Positions 1-11,002 are shown, numbered from the stretch's first letter. The stretch: 64,000 nt of DNA from Agathobaculum hominis (GCF_014288055.1 NZ_JACOPK010000001.1:248001-312000), one strand, 5' to 3'. Numbers and translations are program-made. The notes: generated by a model not told the origin, from the letters alone.

Positions 1-3
1 TCT

Positions 4-720
4 ATGACTTCTGAAATCGCAAAGCTCAAGGAATGGGTCGACGGCTGCGACAACATCGTCTTTTTCGGCGGCGCAGGCGTTTCGACCGAGAGCGGCATTC
101 CGGATTTCCGTTCGGTAGACGGTCTGTACAATCAGCAGTACAAGTATCCGCCGGAGACCATTCTCAGCCACACGTTTTTCCTCAGCGAGACCGCAGAATT
201 CTACCGGTTCTACCGCGCGAAAATGCTCGCGCTCGACGCGCAGCCGAACGCTGCGCACCTCAAGCTCGCAGAATGGGAGCGCGAGGGAAAATGCCGCGCT
301 GTCGTCACGCAGAACATCGACGGACTGCACCAGAAGGCCGGCTCGAAGGAGGTGCTCGAGCTGCATGGCTCGGTGCTCCGCAACTACTGCATGCGCTGCC
401 GCAGGCCGTATCCGGTCGAGAAGATCGCCTCCGGCACCGGCATCCCGAAGTGCGACTGCGGCGGCACGATCAAGCCGGATGTCGTTCTGTATGAGGAGGG
501 ACTCGACAGCTATACCATCAACAAGAGCGTTGAATACATTTCCAGAGCGGATATGCTGATCATCGGCGGCACGTCGCTCGCGGTTTACCCGGCGGCCGGT
601 CTGATCGACTATTATCGCGGAAACAAGCTCGTTCTCGTCAACAAGTCTCCTACTCCGGCAGACCGCAGAGCCGATCTGGTCATTCACGCGCCGATCGGCG
701 AGGTATTCTCGCAGCTTTAG
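4..720 (+). CDS. cobB: Sir2-family NAD-dependent protein deacylase
   Basis: Sirtuin of 238 residues, the usual bacterial size, that removes acyl groups from lysine using NAD. Seen: the NAD-binding GAGVSTESGIPDFR (residues 23-36), TQNIDGLH (about 102-109), catalytic His121 in ELHGS, a four-cysteine zinc site (Cys129, Cys132, Cys150, Cys152) and GTSLAVYP near residue 190. The start ATG lies at the window edge, so its ribosome binding site cannot be judged. A strong terminator follows directly, so this is the last or only gene of its transcript. Family assignment is secure; the acyl preference cannot be read from sequence. Confidence 0.95.
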   Translation: MTSEIAKLKEWVDGCDNIVFFGGAGVSTESGIPDFRSVDGLYNQQYKYPPETILSHTFFLSETAEFYRFYRAKMLALDAQPNAAHLKLAEWEREGKCRAVVTQNIDGLHQKAGSKEVLELHGSVLRNYCMRCRRPYPVEKIASGTGIPKCDCGGTIKPDVVLYEEGLDSYTINKSVEYISRADMLIIGGTSLAVYPAAGLIDYYRGNKLVLVNKSPTPADRRADLVIHAPIGEVFSQL

Positions 721-734
721 TTTCAAAGTGCACA

Positions 735-775
735 AAAGGAGAGCGCATCGTTCAAGACTGCGCTCTCCTTTTTCT
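735..775 (+). terminator. Rho-independent terminator after the Sir2 gene
   Basis: A 13-bp perfect stem (735-747 with 759-771) is followed by a T-rich run on the plus strand, 15 bases after the Sir2 stop codon. Confidence 0.9.
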
Positions 776-788
776 GTTTGCGGAAATG

Positions 789-825
789 AAAAGGGACAGG
801 AGCCATGCGGCATCCTGTCCCTTTT
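789..825 (-). terminator. Rho-independent terminator for metY
   Basis: A 13-bp perfect stem (789-801 with 813-825) lies downstream of the metY stop codon on the minus strand and ends in TTTTC. It sits back to back with the Sir2 terminator and may also work on the plus strand. Confidence 0.85.
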
Positions 826-852
826 GCTCTGCCCCGGAGGGAGACTTGATTT

Positions 853-2145
853 TTAGTTGAATGCCTGCTCAAGGTCAGCCAGAATATCGTTGATATTCTC
901 GGTGCCGATGGAGAGGCGGATGGTGCCCTGATGGATACCCTGATCCTCGAGCTCCTCAGCGGTCAGCTGAGAGTGCGTGGTGGTAGCCGGGTGGATGACC
1001 AGGCTCTTGACGTCTGCAACGTTCGCGAGCAGAGAGAAGATCTGGAGCTTGTCGATGAACTTGAACGCTGCGTCCTTGCCGCCCTTGATGTCGAAGGTGA
1101 AGATGGAAGCGCCGCCGTTCGGGAAGTACTTCTCGTACAGAGCGTGGTCCGGGTGCTCCGGCAGAGACGGATGATTAACGTGCTCGACCTGCGGATGGTT
1201 CTTGAGGAATTCAACGACCTTTTTGGTGTTCTCGACATGGCGCTCGATGCGCAGAGACAGCGTCTCGGTGCCCTGCAGGAGCAGGAAAGCGTTGAACGGA
1301 GAGATGGCAGCGCCGGTGTCGCGGAGAAGGATTGCGCGGATATAGGTTACGAAAGCAGCCGGGCCGACAGCGTCCGCGAAGGAGATGCCGTGGTAACTCG
1401 GGTTCGGGTCAGCGATCGGAGCGTACTTGCCGGAAGCCTTCCAGTCGAACTTGCCGGAATCGACGATAACGCCGCCGAGGGTTGTGCCGTGACCGCCGAT
1501 GAACTTGGTTGCGGAATGTACAACGATGTCAGCACCGTACTCGATCGGACGGATGAGGTACGGAGTGCCGAAGGTGTTGTCGATGACAAGCGGCAGGCCG
1601 TGCTTGTGCGCGATCTTAGCGATCTCCTCGATGTCCGGAATGTCGGAGTTCGGGTTGCCGAGGGTCTCGATGTAGACAGCCTTGGTGTTGTCCTTGATCG
1701 CGCCCTCGAGCTCTGCGAGGTTGTGCGCGTCAACGAAGGTGGTCTCGACGCCGAACTGGGGCAGGGTGTGCGCGAGCAGGTTGTAGCTGCCGCCGTAGAT
1801 GGTCTTCTGCGCTACGATGTGGTCGCCTGCCTGAGCGAGCGCCTGAATGGTGTAGCTGATCGCTGCTGCACCGGAGGCGGTTGCCAGAGCTGCGACGCCG
1901 CCTTCGAGAGCTGCAATGCGCTTCTCGAAAACGTCCTGCGTAGAGTTGGTCAGACGGCCGTAGATGTTGCCTGCGTCGGCAAGACCGAAACGGTCGGCTG
2001 CGTGCTGGCTGTTATGGAAAACGTAAGAGGTGGTCTGATAAATCGGAACTGCGCGGGAGTCGGTTACCGGGTCCGCCTGCTCCTGACCGATGTGAAGCTG
2101 CTTGGTTTCAAATGCCCAATTTGCGGTGTTCTTGATCTCTGCCAT
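853..2145 (-). CDS. metY: O-acetylhomoserine aminocarboxypropyltransferase (MetY type)
   Basis: A 430-residue PLP enzyme of the Cys/Met metabolism family that joins O-acetylhomoserine with sulfide (or methanethiol) to give homocysteine (or methionine). Seen: PLP-binding Lys214 in SATKFIGGHG, ALATASGAAAI near 86-96, VIDNTFGTPYLIRP at 187-200 and the C-terminal SLVIHPATTTHSQ. The 430-residue length and N-terminal ETKQLHIGQ are typical of MetY rather than the shorter MetB/MetC. AAGGAGA lies just upstream of the ATG. The 189-nt leader holds a possible 18-codon upstream peptide ending in RCGRM, which suggests control by sulfur amino-acid supply. Substrate choice (acetyl versus succinyl) is inferred. 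Confidence 0.93.
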   Translation of the reverse strand: MAEIKNTANWAFETKQLHIGQEQADPVTDSRAVPIYQTTSYVFHNSQHAADRFGLADAGNIYGRLTNSTQDVFEKRIAALEGGVAALATASGAAAISYTIQALAQAGDHIVAQKTIYGGSYNLLAHTLPQFGVETTFVDAHNLAELEGAIKDNTKAVYIETLGNPNSDIPDIEEIAKIAHKHGLPLVIDNTFGTPYLIRPIEYGADIVVHSATKFIGGHGTTLGGVIVDSGKFDWKASGKYAPIADPNPSYHGISFADAVGPAAFVTYIRAILLRDTGAAISPFNAFLLLQGTETLSLRIERHVENTKKVVEFLKNHPQVEHVNHPSLPEHPDHALYEKYFPNGGASIFTFDIKGGKDAAFKFIDKLQIFSLLANVADVKSLVIHPATTTHSQLTAEELEDQGIHQGTIRLSIGTENINDILADLEQAFN

Positions 2146-2239
2146 GATAATGTTCTCCTTTTTGTTTCAGTAAGTGTTTTCTTTTTGTTTTACTGTCCTG
2201 TGCACGAGCCGCCCGGGGCCGTGGGCTCACAAGAAAGGA

Positions 2240-2296
2240 TCACATTCGTCCGCAACGGAAATTGGCACGCAGCAGCTTTTCGAAGTAGTATCGCAT
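2240..2296 (-). CDS. putative 18-residue leader peptide upstream of metY
   Basis: ATG at 2296 opens MRYYFEKLLRANFRCGRM and stops at 2240. AAGGAGA lies 7 bases upstream (2304-2310), an excellent ribosome binding site for such a small frame. It begins about 40 nt after the predicted metY transcription start and ends about 95 nt before metY. A GC-rich hairpin (2206-2228, GAGCC with GGCTC) follows the stop. The late Cys and Met codons would suit translational sensing of sulfur amino acids, but that role is inference; no U-tract follows the hairpin, so transcription attenuation is not shown. Confidence 0.55.
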   Translation of the reverse strand: MRYYFEKLLRANFRCGRM

Positions 2297-2340
2297 GACC
2301 GCGTCTCCTTAAATCATATTATTTCACTGGGAATGCTATG

Positions 2341-2369
2341 ATTATACCCGACCGTGCGGCTTCTGTCAA
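2341..2369 (-). promoter_or_regulatory. housekeeping promoter of metY
   Basis: A perfect -35 TTGACA (2369-2364) and perfect -10 TATAAT (2346-2341) are separated by 17 bp on the minus strand. Transcription would begin near 2334 and include the leader peptide. Confidence 0.85.
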
Positions 2370-2437
2370 CCCCTTTTCGCAAACTTTTTCAAAAACCTTG
2401 CGGATTAGTATGATTATAGCAAAAGAAGGGCATATGC

Positions 2438-2700
2438 CCTTCACTCTTTCCCCTCAGCAGAGGGTAAGCGGTTCCGCCGATACAGCGGCTCGCCGCTGGA
2501 GGCGAGATTTACGCTCAAAGTGAGCGTGCACAATGGCCGCCTTCGGCGGCCGGGAGTGCCGGTGTTCACCGGCGGGAATGCCGCCGTCTGGCGGCGGAGA
2601 CAAAAGGGGGCAAGGGCACCAAATGGTTCCCTTGCCCCCTCTTGACTCCCCCAAACCCTCCTTTGCGCCGCGACGCCCTTCGGTTGCGCGGCGAAACGGG
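2438..2700 (+). repeat. left arm of a long imperfect inverted repeat
   Basis: This non-coding stretch matches the reverse complement of 2905-3124 with scattered changes. Shared landmarks in order are CCCTCAGCAGAGGGTAAGCG, the GATACAGCGG block, GTGAGCGTGCACAATGGCC, GCCTTCGGCGGCCGG, ACAAAAGGGG and CTTGACTCCCC. The arm holds several small hairpins of its own. No credible gene is seen; frames here lack ribosome binding sites and any recognisable domain. Confidence 0.8.
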
Positions 2701-2904
2701 GGTTACGGGAGCTCGGTTCCGTGCGTTTTTCAGATTATATGTGGCTGTAATGCCCTGAATTTACTTTGCGTGATTTGCCGCGCATGATAGTGCGCGGCCA
2801 GACGGTGCAGGGCGTTCGCCTTGTTCTGCGAAAAGCTCCGCTTCGATCATGGGTGTGCCCTTGAAGCACTAGACGTCTCTGTGGGCCCCTCGCATGTAGA
2901 CGCG

Positions 2905-3124
2905 CGACCGAAGGGAGTCGCGTCCTAAGGAAAGGTCGGGGAGTCAAGAGGGGCAGGGAAACCTTGGTGTCCCTGCCCCTTTTGTCTCTGCCGGGAGACC
3001 CCGGCATCCCCGGCCGCCGAAGGCGGCCATTGTGCACGCTCACCTTGAGCGTAAAGTCGCCTCCAGCGGCGCACCGCTGTATCGGCGGAATCGCTTACCC
3101 TCTGCTGAGGGTAAAGAAAGAAGG
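2905..3124 (-). repeat. right arm of the long imperfect inverted repeat
   Basis: Reverse-complement partner of 2438-2700, read from 3124 downward. Between the arms, 2701-2904 is unique sequence with no recognised gene. The arrangement resembles a non-autonomous repeat element or two copies of a dispersed intergenic repeat, but no transposase or target duplication was found. Confidence 0.8.
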
Positions 3125-3150
3125 GCGCTCGTCGCCTCCGACGGCGAAAA

Positions 3151-3955
3151 TCAAGCCTTTTTCGCCTGCTTCCGCTCCACAGCGGATTTCACGATCAGTA
3201 TGCCGATCAGACACACAACACCCATCAGCACAATGGTTCCGCCGGGCTTCAGTCCGCCGTAGTATGCAATGACGAGTCCGGAAATAGTGAACAGCTCGGC
3301 AAAGCCGATGGAGGCCCAGACCGTGCCGCGGTAGCTCCTCGCAAGCTGCATCGCGCACGCAACGGGAAGAACCATCATGCTCGATACGATGAGCGCACCG
3401 ACCGTTCGCGCGGCGATCGCGACCGTGACGGCGGTGAGCATGGTAAAAATCGTGGAGACGACATTAACCGGCACGCCTGAGAGCCGTGCGGCGCGCTCGT
3501 CGAGCGCAATGGAGAACAGCTCCTTATAGAGCAGCACGCTCGCAAGCAGCACGAGCAGGCTGACCGCCGCGACGCTGTACAGCTCCGCATCGCTGATCGC
3601 GACGATCGAGCCGAACAGGAAGCTGTTGAAGTTCGCGGCGTTCTTCGTGAAGCCGGACAGCACGCCGGCGAGACCGACGCCCGCCGACAGCATGACCGAG
3701 ATGGAAAGCTCGGCGTAGCGGGGGAACCTGCGGCGGATGCCTTCAATGCCGAACGCCGCGCCGACGCAGAAGACCGACGCGCCGAACACCGGGTTGACAT
3801 TCAGCAGCAGACCGGCCGCGACGCCGGCGAGCGAGGTGTGGCTGAGCGCATCACCGAGCATGGACAGGCGGCGCAGTACGACCGTCACGCCGATGAGCGG
3901 TATAATGAGCGCGAGCAGCACGCCGACGATAAACGCGCGCTGCATGAACGCATAT

Positions 3956-3969
<14 letters not shown>
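3151..3969 (-). CDS. znuB: zinc ABC transporter permease (ZnuB/AdcB type)
   Basis: Integral membrane permease of 272 residues, ABC-3 family, that forms the channel for metal delivered by ZnuA. Seen: about eight hydrophobic segments and the family hallmarks GDALSHTSLAGVAAG (near residues 37-51) and GALIVSSMMVLPVACA (near 190-205). AGGAGG precedes the ATG at 3969; a second ATG two codons on is also possible. The gene overlaps the znuC stop by 14 bp and is the last gene of the zur-znuA-znuC-znuB operon. Zinc rather than manganese is inferred from the linked zur gene and the His-rich binding protein. Confidence 0.92.
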
Positions 3970-4699
<730 letters not shown>

Positions 4700-4700
4700 T

Positions 4701-5651
4701 TTAGTTCAGCGCCTCCATCAGTGCGGCAAGGTTGTCGTGCATGACCGAAAAATAATCGGCTCCGGCAGCGGCCTGCTCATCGGAAAGCCCCTCGAGCGGA
4801 CTGAGCATCTTTGCCTGTGCGCCGGTCTCGGACGCGATGGCCTCGGCGACCTTGGGCGAGACCAGCTCCTCGAAGAAGATGGTCGAGATGCTGTGTTCAC
4901 GGACGAAGTCGATGACCTCCGCCATGCGGCCGGGGTCCGGCTCGGAGTCGGGGGACAGGCCCTCGATGCCGACCTGCGTCAGACCGTAGGCATCGCAGAG
5001 ATAGCCGAACGCCTCGTGAGCAACGACGATGGTGCGGTTCGGCAGGGGCGCGAGCTTTTCGCGGAATTCTGCGTCGAGTGCGTCGAGCTCCGCGGCGTAT
5101 TTTTCATAATTTGACTGAAAAACGGTGGAGTTTTCCGGATCTGCCGCGCAGAGCGCGTCCCGGATCGCCTCCATCTCGATCTTGGCGTTCTCGGGGTCGA
5201 GCCAGACGTGCGGGTCGAAATCACCGTGATGATGGTCGGCGTCCTCGTGCTCGTGGGCGTGCTCATGCTCGCCGTCGGTCGTCCGCAGCTCAACGTTCTC
5301 GGACGCCTCGACCACACGGAGCGTGTCGCTGCGGCTGACGAGCAGATCGTCCGCCCACGGCTCCATATCCGCGCCGTTATAGATGAAAACGTCGGCCTTT
5401 TCGAGGTTTTTGAGGTCGTTGGTGGACGGCTCCCAGTCGTGCGGCTCGGTGCCGGAGGGGACCATGTTAGTGACGTCGATGCAGTCGCCGCCGATCTTGC
5501 AGGCAAAGTCGTACATGGGGTAGAAGCTCGTCAGCACGCGCAGACGGCCGTCGCCCGCGGCGGTGTCCGCAGGCTGCGTACCGCAGCCGGTGAGCAGAGA
5601 AAGCGAAAGTGTGCACGCGCACACGAGAGCGGAAAGACGATTAATGTTCAT
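4701..5651 (-). CDS. znuA: zinc-binding lipoprotein (ZnuA/AdcA type)
   Basis: Extracellular substrate-binding lipoprotein of 316 residues. The ATG at 5651 is chosen because it opens a signal peptide ending in the lipobox LLTGC (Cys23); the longer upstream frame is the opposite reading of zur. Seen: metal ligands in GTEPHDWEPS, a His/Asp/Glu-rich loop (EHEHAHEHEDADHHHGD), FDPHVWLDP, and VAHEAFGYLCDAYGL. The charged loop is typical of zinc, not manganese, binders. It overlaps the 3' end of zur by 11 bp. Confidence 0.94.
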   Translation of the reverse strand: MNINRLSALVCACTLSLSLLTGCGTQPADTAAGDGRLRVLTSFYPMYDFACKIGGDCIDVTNMVPSGTEPHDWEPSTNDLKNLEKADVFIYNGADMEPWADDLLVSRSDTLRVVEASENVELRTTDGEHEHAHEHEDADHHHGDFDPHVWLDPENAKIEMEAIRDALCAADPENSTVFQSNYEKYAAELDALDAEFREKLAPLPNRTIVVAHEAFGYLCDAYGLTQVGIEGLSPDSEPDPGRMAEVIDFVREHSISTIFFEELVSPKVAEAIASETGAQAKMLSPLEGLSDEQAAAGADYFSVMHDNLAALMEALN

Positions 5652-6087
5652 GGCAGCAGCCTCCTTTGCAGCTGTGTTCACTGTGCTCGATGCCGCCGGC
5701 GCATTTGGCGCACAGGCCGTACAGCACGGTGCGCGAGGGCTCGATGCGGAAGCCGTGCGCGCCTTCGAGGTGCTGCGACAGCTCGTCGAGCATATGGCAT
5801 TCGAGCGGGCGGGTTGCGCCGCACTGAAGGCAGACGAGCTTGCCGTGCGCGGCGGTCTCGGGGCGGCCGACATAGCAGTAGCGCGCGCTCGAGCGGTCCA
5901 CGGAGGGGACCTTGGAGACGACGCCGTCCGCGACAAGGCGCTCTACGGTGCGGTAAACGGTGGACTGGCCGACCGAAATGCCGTCCTGCGTCAGCCGCAG
6001 GCGGATCTCATCAACGGTCAGAAACTGCTCCTCCTGCTCCTGGAGCAGGGCGAGGATGCTGTCCTTTTGTCTGGTATGGTACTGCAT
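5641..6087 (-). CDS. zur: Fur-family metalloregulator (Zur-like)
   Basis: DNA-binding repressor of 148 residues. The ATG at 6087 is preceded by GGAGG. Seen: winged helix with SVGQSTVYRTVERLV (about 37-51), paired CxxC zinc sites (CLQC and CAKC), and a Cys/His-rich tail (HSEHSCKGGCCHEH). It is the first gene of the zinc operon, so it probably represses its own operon when zinc is sufficient; a palindrome matching the family's 7-1-7 pattern overlaps the predicted transcription start. Fur or PerR identity is less likely because of the zinc transporter partners. Confidence 0.9.
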   Translation of the reverse strand: MQYHTRQKDSILALLQEQEEQFLTVDEIRLRLTQDGISVGQSTVYRTVERLVADGVVSKVPSVDRSSARYCYVGRPETAAHGKLVCLQCGATRPLECHMLDELSQHLEGAHGFRIEPSRTVLYGLCAKCAGGIEHSEHSCKGGCCHEH

Positions 6088-6115
6088 ATATCGTATCCTC
6101 CGAAAAGAATAAAAT

Positions 6116-6170
6116 TGAAACTGATTTTCATTTTGATTTATATCATACGCTTTACAAAGCGTTTTGTCAA
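6116..6170 (-). promoter_or_regulatory. zur-znuACB promoter with Fur/Zur-type operator
   Basis: On the minus strand -35 TTGACA (6170-6165) and -10 TATGAT (6147-6142) are 17 bp apart. The 15-bp interrupted palindrome TGAAACTGATTTTCA (6116-6130) lies at or just after the start point; a second short palindrome TGATTTATATCA (6134-6145) overlaps the -10. This layout fits repression by a Fur-family protein. Confidence 0.75.
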
Positions 6171-6222
6171 GGGGGAGAAATACAGCATTTTCGTCAAAAA
6201 CGTATAAATACCCGCGATTCAC

Positions 6223-6252
6223 TTGCCTGCAAGGGGGAGGGTGTGGTATACT
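6223..6252 (+). promoter_or_regulatory. probable promoter of the CpXC gene
   Basis: TTGCCT (6223-6228) and TATACT (6247-6252) are 18 bp apart on the plus strand, about 75 bp upstream of the CpXC start. It is divergent from the zinc operon. Confidence 0.5.
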
Positions 6253-6328
6253 ATAGGATAATTGGGCTTTGCGGTGCGAAACGGGCATCCGCTCGCCGCG
6301 CCGTGCTGCAAGGAGGAGAAGCTGCACT

Positions 6329-6940
6329 ATGATAATTACCTGTCCGCATTGTCAGGCCGAGCATGACTATAAGGTCATCGACCATATCAATATCGACCGA
6401 AATCCCGAGCTGCGGGCAAAGGTGCAGGATCTTTCCTGCTTCCGGATCAAATGCCCAAACTGTGGGGAGACCGCGCTCGCGGTGCATCCCTGTCTGTATC
6501 ATGACATGTCGAACCAGTTCATGGTCTGGCTGTGGCCGGAGCAGGACAAGGCGCCGAAGGCGGAGTTCGACCCGCTCGCAGGCTACAGACTGCGCATCGT
6601 GGACAGCCTCAACGGCTTCCGCGAGAAGATATCCATCCTCGAGCACGGTCTGGACGACCGCACCATCGAGATCATGAAGCTGCTGCTGTTCTCGCAGCTT
6701 AACCGCGATCTGGATGTGGTCGAGCTGCTGTTCCACGAATACGACGAGCGCACGGGCGATTTCCGCTTTGTCGCGGTCCTGTCGGACGGCGCGGAGCAGT
6801 ATGCCGCCATGCCCGGCGCGGCGTACCAGCGTCTGCATGAGGATGTGGACGCATACCTGTATACGCCCGGCGGCGAGTTTGCGCGCATTGACATGCAGTG
6901 GGCGCAGCAGGCGCTGGAGCTGCTGCACGAGCTGGGGTAA
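6329..6940 (+). CDS. CpXC-domain protein
   Basis: Protein of 203 residues. The ATG at 6329 follows AAGGAGGAG (6310-6318); the longer frame upstream has no such site. Seen: an N-terminal ITCPHCQAEHDYKVIDHINIDRNPELR block and a second pair of cysteines in KCPNCGE, together the CpXC domain, probably a zinc-binding fold. The rest is soluble, acidic and without recognised motifs. Function of the family is unknown. It is a single gene between divergent transcripts. Confidence 0.85.
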   Translation: MIITCPHCQAEHDYKVIDHINIDRNPELRAKVQDLSCFRIKCPNCGETALAVHPCLYHDMSNQFMVWLWPEQDKAPKAEFDPLAGYRLRIVDSLNGFREKISILEHGLDDRTIEIMKLLLFSQLNRDLDVVELLFHEYDERTGDFRFVAVLSDGAEQYAAMPGAAYQRLHEDVDAYLYTPGGEFARIDMQWAQQALELLHELG

Positions 6941-6998
6941 GACTGCCGCGTGACTGCCGTGCGGCAGTCTTGCCGCATAAAGACAGAGCGTTATCGGC

Positions 6999-7028
6999 AA
7001 AAAAATAAACCGGCGTTTGCCGGTTTAT
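6999..7028 (-). terminator. terminator of the ArsP_2-type gene
   Basis: AAACCGGC and GCCGGTTT form a stem around a short loop and are followed on the minus strand by seven T residues (7005-6999). The stem overlaps the stop codon of the gene at 7025. Confidence 0.85.
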
Positions 7029-7867
7029 CCGAAGAGCAGCTGTGTGACGGTACCGCCGACGGCGGCGAGGATGAAGGTCGCCAGAATGACCGGCGCGGCT
7101 CTGCGGCGGCCCTGCTTTTCGCCGAGGAGCACGATATAGCCGAAGCCTGCGCCGGTCGACAGACCGGCGACCAGCGCGCCGAAGCTGATCGTGCCGCTGA
7201 CATAAAGCTCGCTCAAAAGCACGCTCATCGCGCAGCTCGGCACCAGCCCGAGCACTGCGCACAGCAGCGGCTGAAAAATGCTGCCGCCGAGCAGAACAGA
7301 GGCGAGCCTGTCCTCGCCGACTGCGAGCAGCACGAGATCCAGCGCGAGCAGCACCGCGAACAGAAAGAGCGAGGTCTTGAGCGTATGGCCGAGGATGTTC
7401 GGCAGCGGCTCACCGCAGCCGCAGGCGTTCAGCTCGATCTCGAGCGGCTCGTCGAGCTTTACCTCGCGCCTGCGGAACACGGTACAGCGCAGCAGATAGC
7501 CGCCGAGTGCGGCAAGAACGAACTTGACGACGAGCAGCGCGAGGATGCTTTTCGCGGACGCGCCGCCTGCCAGCATCACGGGCACGGCCTCGTCCGAGGT
7601 CGCGAGGAATACTGCGACGAGCGTTGCCGGGGCGAGATAGCCGGCGGAAAACAGTGCGCTCGCAGCGGCGGAAAAGCCGCACTGCGGAATGCTGCCGGCC
7701 AGAGCGCCGACCGCCGGTCCGAACTGCGCCGTGCGCGAGAGCAGGGCGGGCGTGTCGGTCAGCCGGTTTTCGATATAATAGAGCAGTGCGTAGACGAGAA
7801 GCAGCAGGGGAACGGTTTTCAGCACATCGAAAAACGCATCCTGCGCGGTCGAAAGTACAGCAGTCAT
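7025..7867 (-). CDS. ArsP_2-family membrane transporter (putative arsenic/manganese exporter)
   Basis: Membrane protein of 280 residues with about eight hydrophobic segments. Seen: two matching motifs typical of the family, GSIPQCGFSAAASALFSAG (near 59-77) and VPSCAMSVLLSELYVSGTI in the second half, plus a cytoplasmic loop with ACGCGEP. The internal duplication and the Gly-Ser-Ile-Pro-Gln-Cys-Gly motif match DUF2899 (ArsP_2), variously annotated as arsenic efflux or putative manganese transporter. The substrate cannot be decided. It stands alone with its own terminator. Confidence 0.8.
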   Translation of the reverse strand: MTAVLSTAQDAFFDVLKTVPLLLLVYALLYYIENRLTDTPALLSRTAQFGPAVGALAGSIPQCGFSAAASALFSAGYLAPATLVAVFLATSDEAVPVMLAGGASAKSILALLVVKFVLAALGGYLLRCTVFRRREVKLDEPLEIELNACGCGEPLPNILGHTLKTSLFLFAVLLALDLVLLAVGEDRLASVLLGGSIFQPLLCAVLGLVPSCAMSVLLSELYVSGTISFGALVAGLSTGAGFGYIVLLGEKQGRRRAAPVILATFILAAVGGTVTQLLFG

Positions 7868-7999
7868 GTCATTTTTACCTCTTCATTCAGATTGCCGTCT
7901 CTGCGGCGGCAGAACTCAGTATACCACATCCCTGCCGTTTTCTGCAATCGGGATTTGCAGCGTGCGGCCGGATTTTCAAGAAGGAAACGATATATTTTT

Positions 8000-9715
<1,716 letters not shown>

Positions 9716-9814
9716 GGGGACTTCGCAGCTGAGAAAAACAGAGGAAACGGCCGCCGGGAGGGAGAGAACCGGCGGCATCGGTAGAGATAAATACGAAAGG
9801 GACGATTTGGGACC

Positions 9815-11002
9815 ATGAACGGCGCAAAACACCGCTTTTCCCTGATTTTGACCTGTCTGCTGCTGACGGGTCTGACCGTCGTCTATCCATTTCTGCTGTA
9901 TACGGACAATGCCTTCGTGACCAAGTGGCGCGAATGGTACATTGAGACGGCAATGGGTACGATGACCCACCAGTGGCTCGCCACGAGCTTTATTCCGCAC
10001 GACATGATCGAAAAGGTCATGGCCAAGCGCTATCTGATGAACCAGAAGCAGGCCGGCGCGGAGAGCTTCTGGGACTTCACGCTTGACACGGACGGCGAGG
10101 AGCAGGCCATCAGTCCGAAGGCCAGATTCTATAAGCTGTACAGCGAGCTGGACGAGACCGAGTTCGAGAGCTTCCTCGACGAAAATCCGGACATCAAGGA
10201 ACAGGGCTACGAGGGCTTTGAGTTCGATTTCATCGATGACGCGACCACGAAGGGCTACGACACCGGCCTCAAGACCCGGCAGGGCGACCCGGTGCTGGCG
10301 CTCGATGTAAAGCATGGCATCCTTATCGTCGAACAGACGGGCGAGGACGCGCTCGGACTGGAATATGCAGGCAAGCTCGCGCTCTGCAAAAAGCCGGAAA
10401 ACGTCTATGTCGGCACCTGCGAGGGCCTCGGCGACTACGGCTCGTACGTTTCGGAGATCGTCAGCCGCTATGACGCCGTGCTCGGCATCAACGCCTCCGG
10501 CTTTGCGGACTACGAGGGCAACGGCACGGGCGGTCTGCCATACGGCTTCCTCAAGAGCGAGGGCACCGAGATACAGGGCGCGGTCGGCAACGGCTGGAAG
10601 ATCATCGGCTTCGATGAGAGCAATCATCTTCAGGTCGGTGAGTTCTCGGACACGAGCGGGCTGCGCGACGCGGTCGAGTTCCATCCGGCGCTCATCATCA
10701 ACGGCCAGAACCTTGTGGCCGGTACGGGTCTGAACGATCAGCAGCCGCGCACCGCCATCGGTCAGGCCAAGGACGGCACGGTGCTCATGCTCGTCATCGA
10801 CGGCCGTCAGTTCCACTCGTTCGGCATTTCCATCGAGCGCTGCGGCGAGATCATGGGCGAGTACGGCGCGTATCAGGCGTCCATGCTGGACGGCGGCTCG
10901 TCCTCGGTCATGGTCTACAAGGGCCGCGAGATCACGAGTCCGACCACGCTCTCGCAGAATGAAGAGGGCAGAACCCTGCCGGACGCATTCCTCGTCAAGT
11001 GA
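9815..11002 (+). CDS. membrane-anchored phosphodiester glycosidase family protein (NAGPA domain)
   Basis: Protein of 395 residues with one N-terminal membrane anchor (about 9-29) and an outside domain. The C-terminal half matches the NAGPA/DUF2233 fold: ALDVKHGILIV, GINASGFADYEGNG, QPRTAIGQAKDGTVLMLVIDGR, CGEIMGEYGAYQASMLDGGSS-like and a final DAFLVK. The family cleaves phosphodiester-linked sugars, as in wall teichoic acid or N-acetylglucosamine-phosphodiester substrates. It faces an S-layer/WG-repeat gene across a shared terminator; the same pair of families recurs inside the mobile element. Exact substrate unknown. Confidence 0.88.
   Translation: MNGAKHRFSLILTCLLLTGLTVVYPFLLYTDNAFVTKWREWYIETAMGTMTHQWLATSFIPHDMIEKVMAKRYLMNQKQAGAESFWDFTLDTDGEEQAISPKARFYKLYSELDETEFESFLDENPDIKEQGYEGFEFDFIDDATTKGYDTGLKTRQGDPVLALDVKHGILIVEQTGEDALGLEYAGKLALCKKPENVYVGTCEGLGDYGSYVSEIVSRYDAVLGINASGFADYEGNGTGGLPYGFLKSEGTEIQGAVGNGWKIIGFDESNHLQVGEFSDTSGLRDAVEFHPALIINGQNLVAGTGLNDQQPRTAIGQAKDGTVLMLVIDGRQFHSFGISIERCGEIMGEYGAYQASMLDGGSSSVMVYKGREITSPTTLSQNEEGRTLPDAFLVK

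Noticed and set aside
931..2298. A 455-codon open frame antisense to metY
   Set aside because: It mirrors metY codon structure, has no recognisable domain and no start signal.
2146..2340. SAM (S-box) riboswitch before metY
   Set aside because: The leader lacks the recognisable S-box core and four-way junction; only a small peptide frame and one hairpin are supported.
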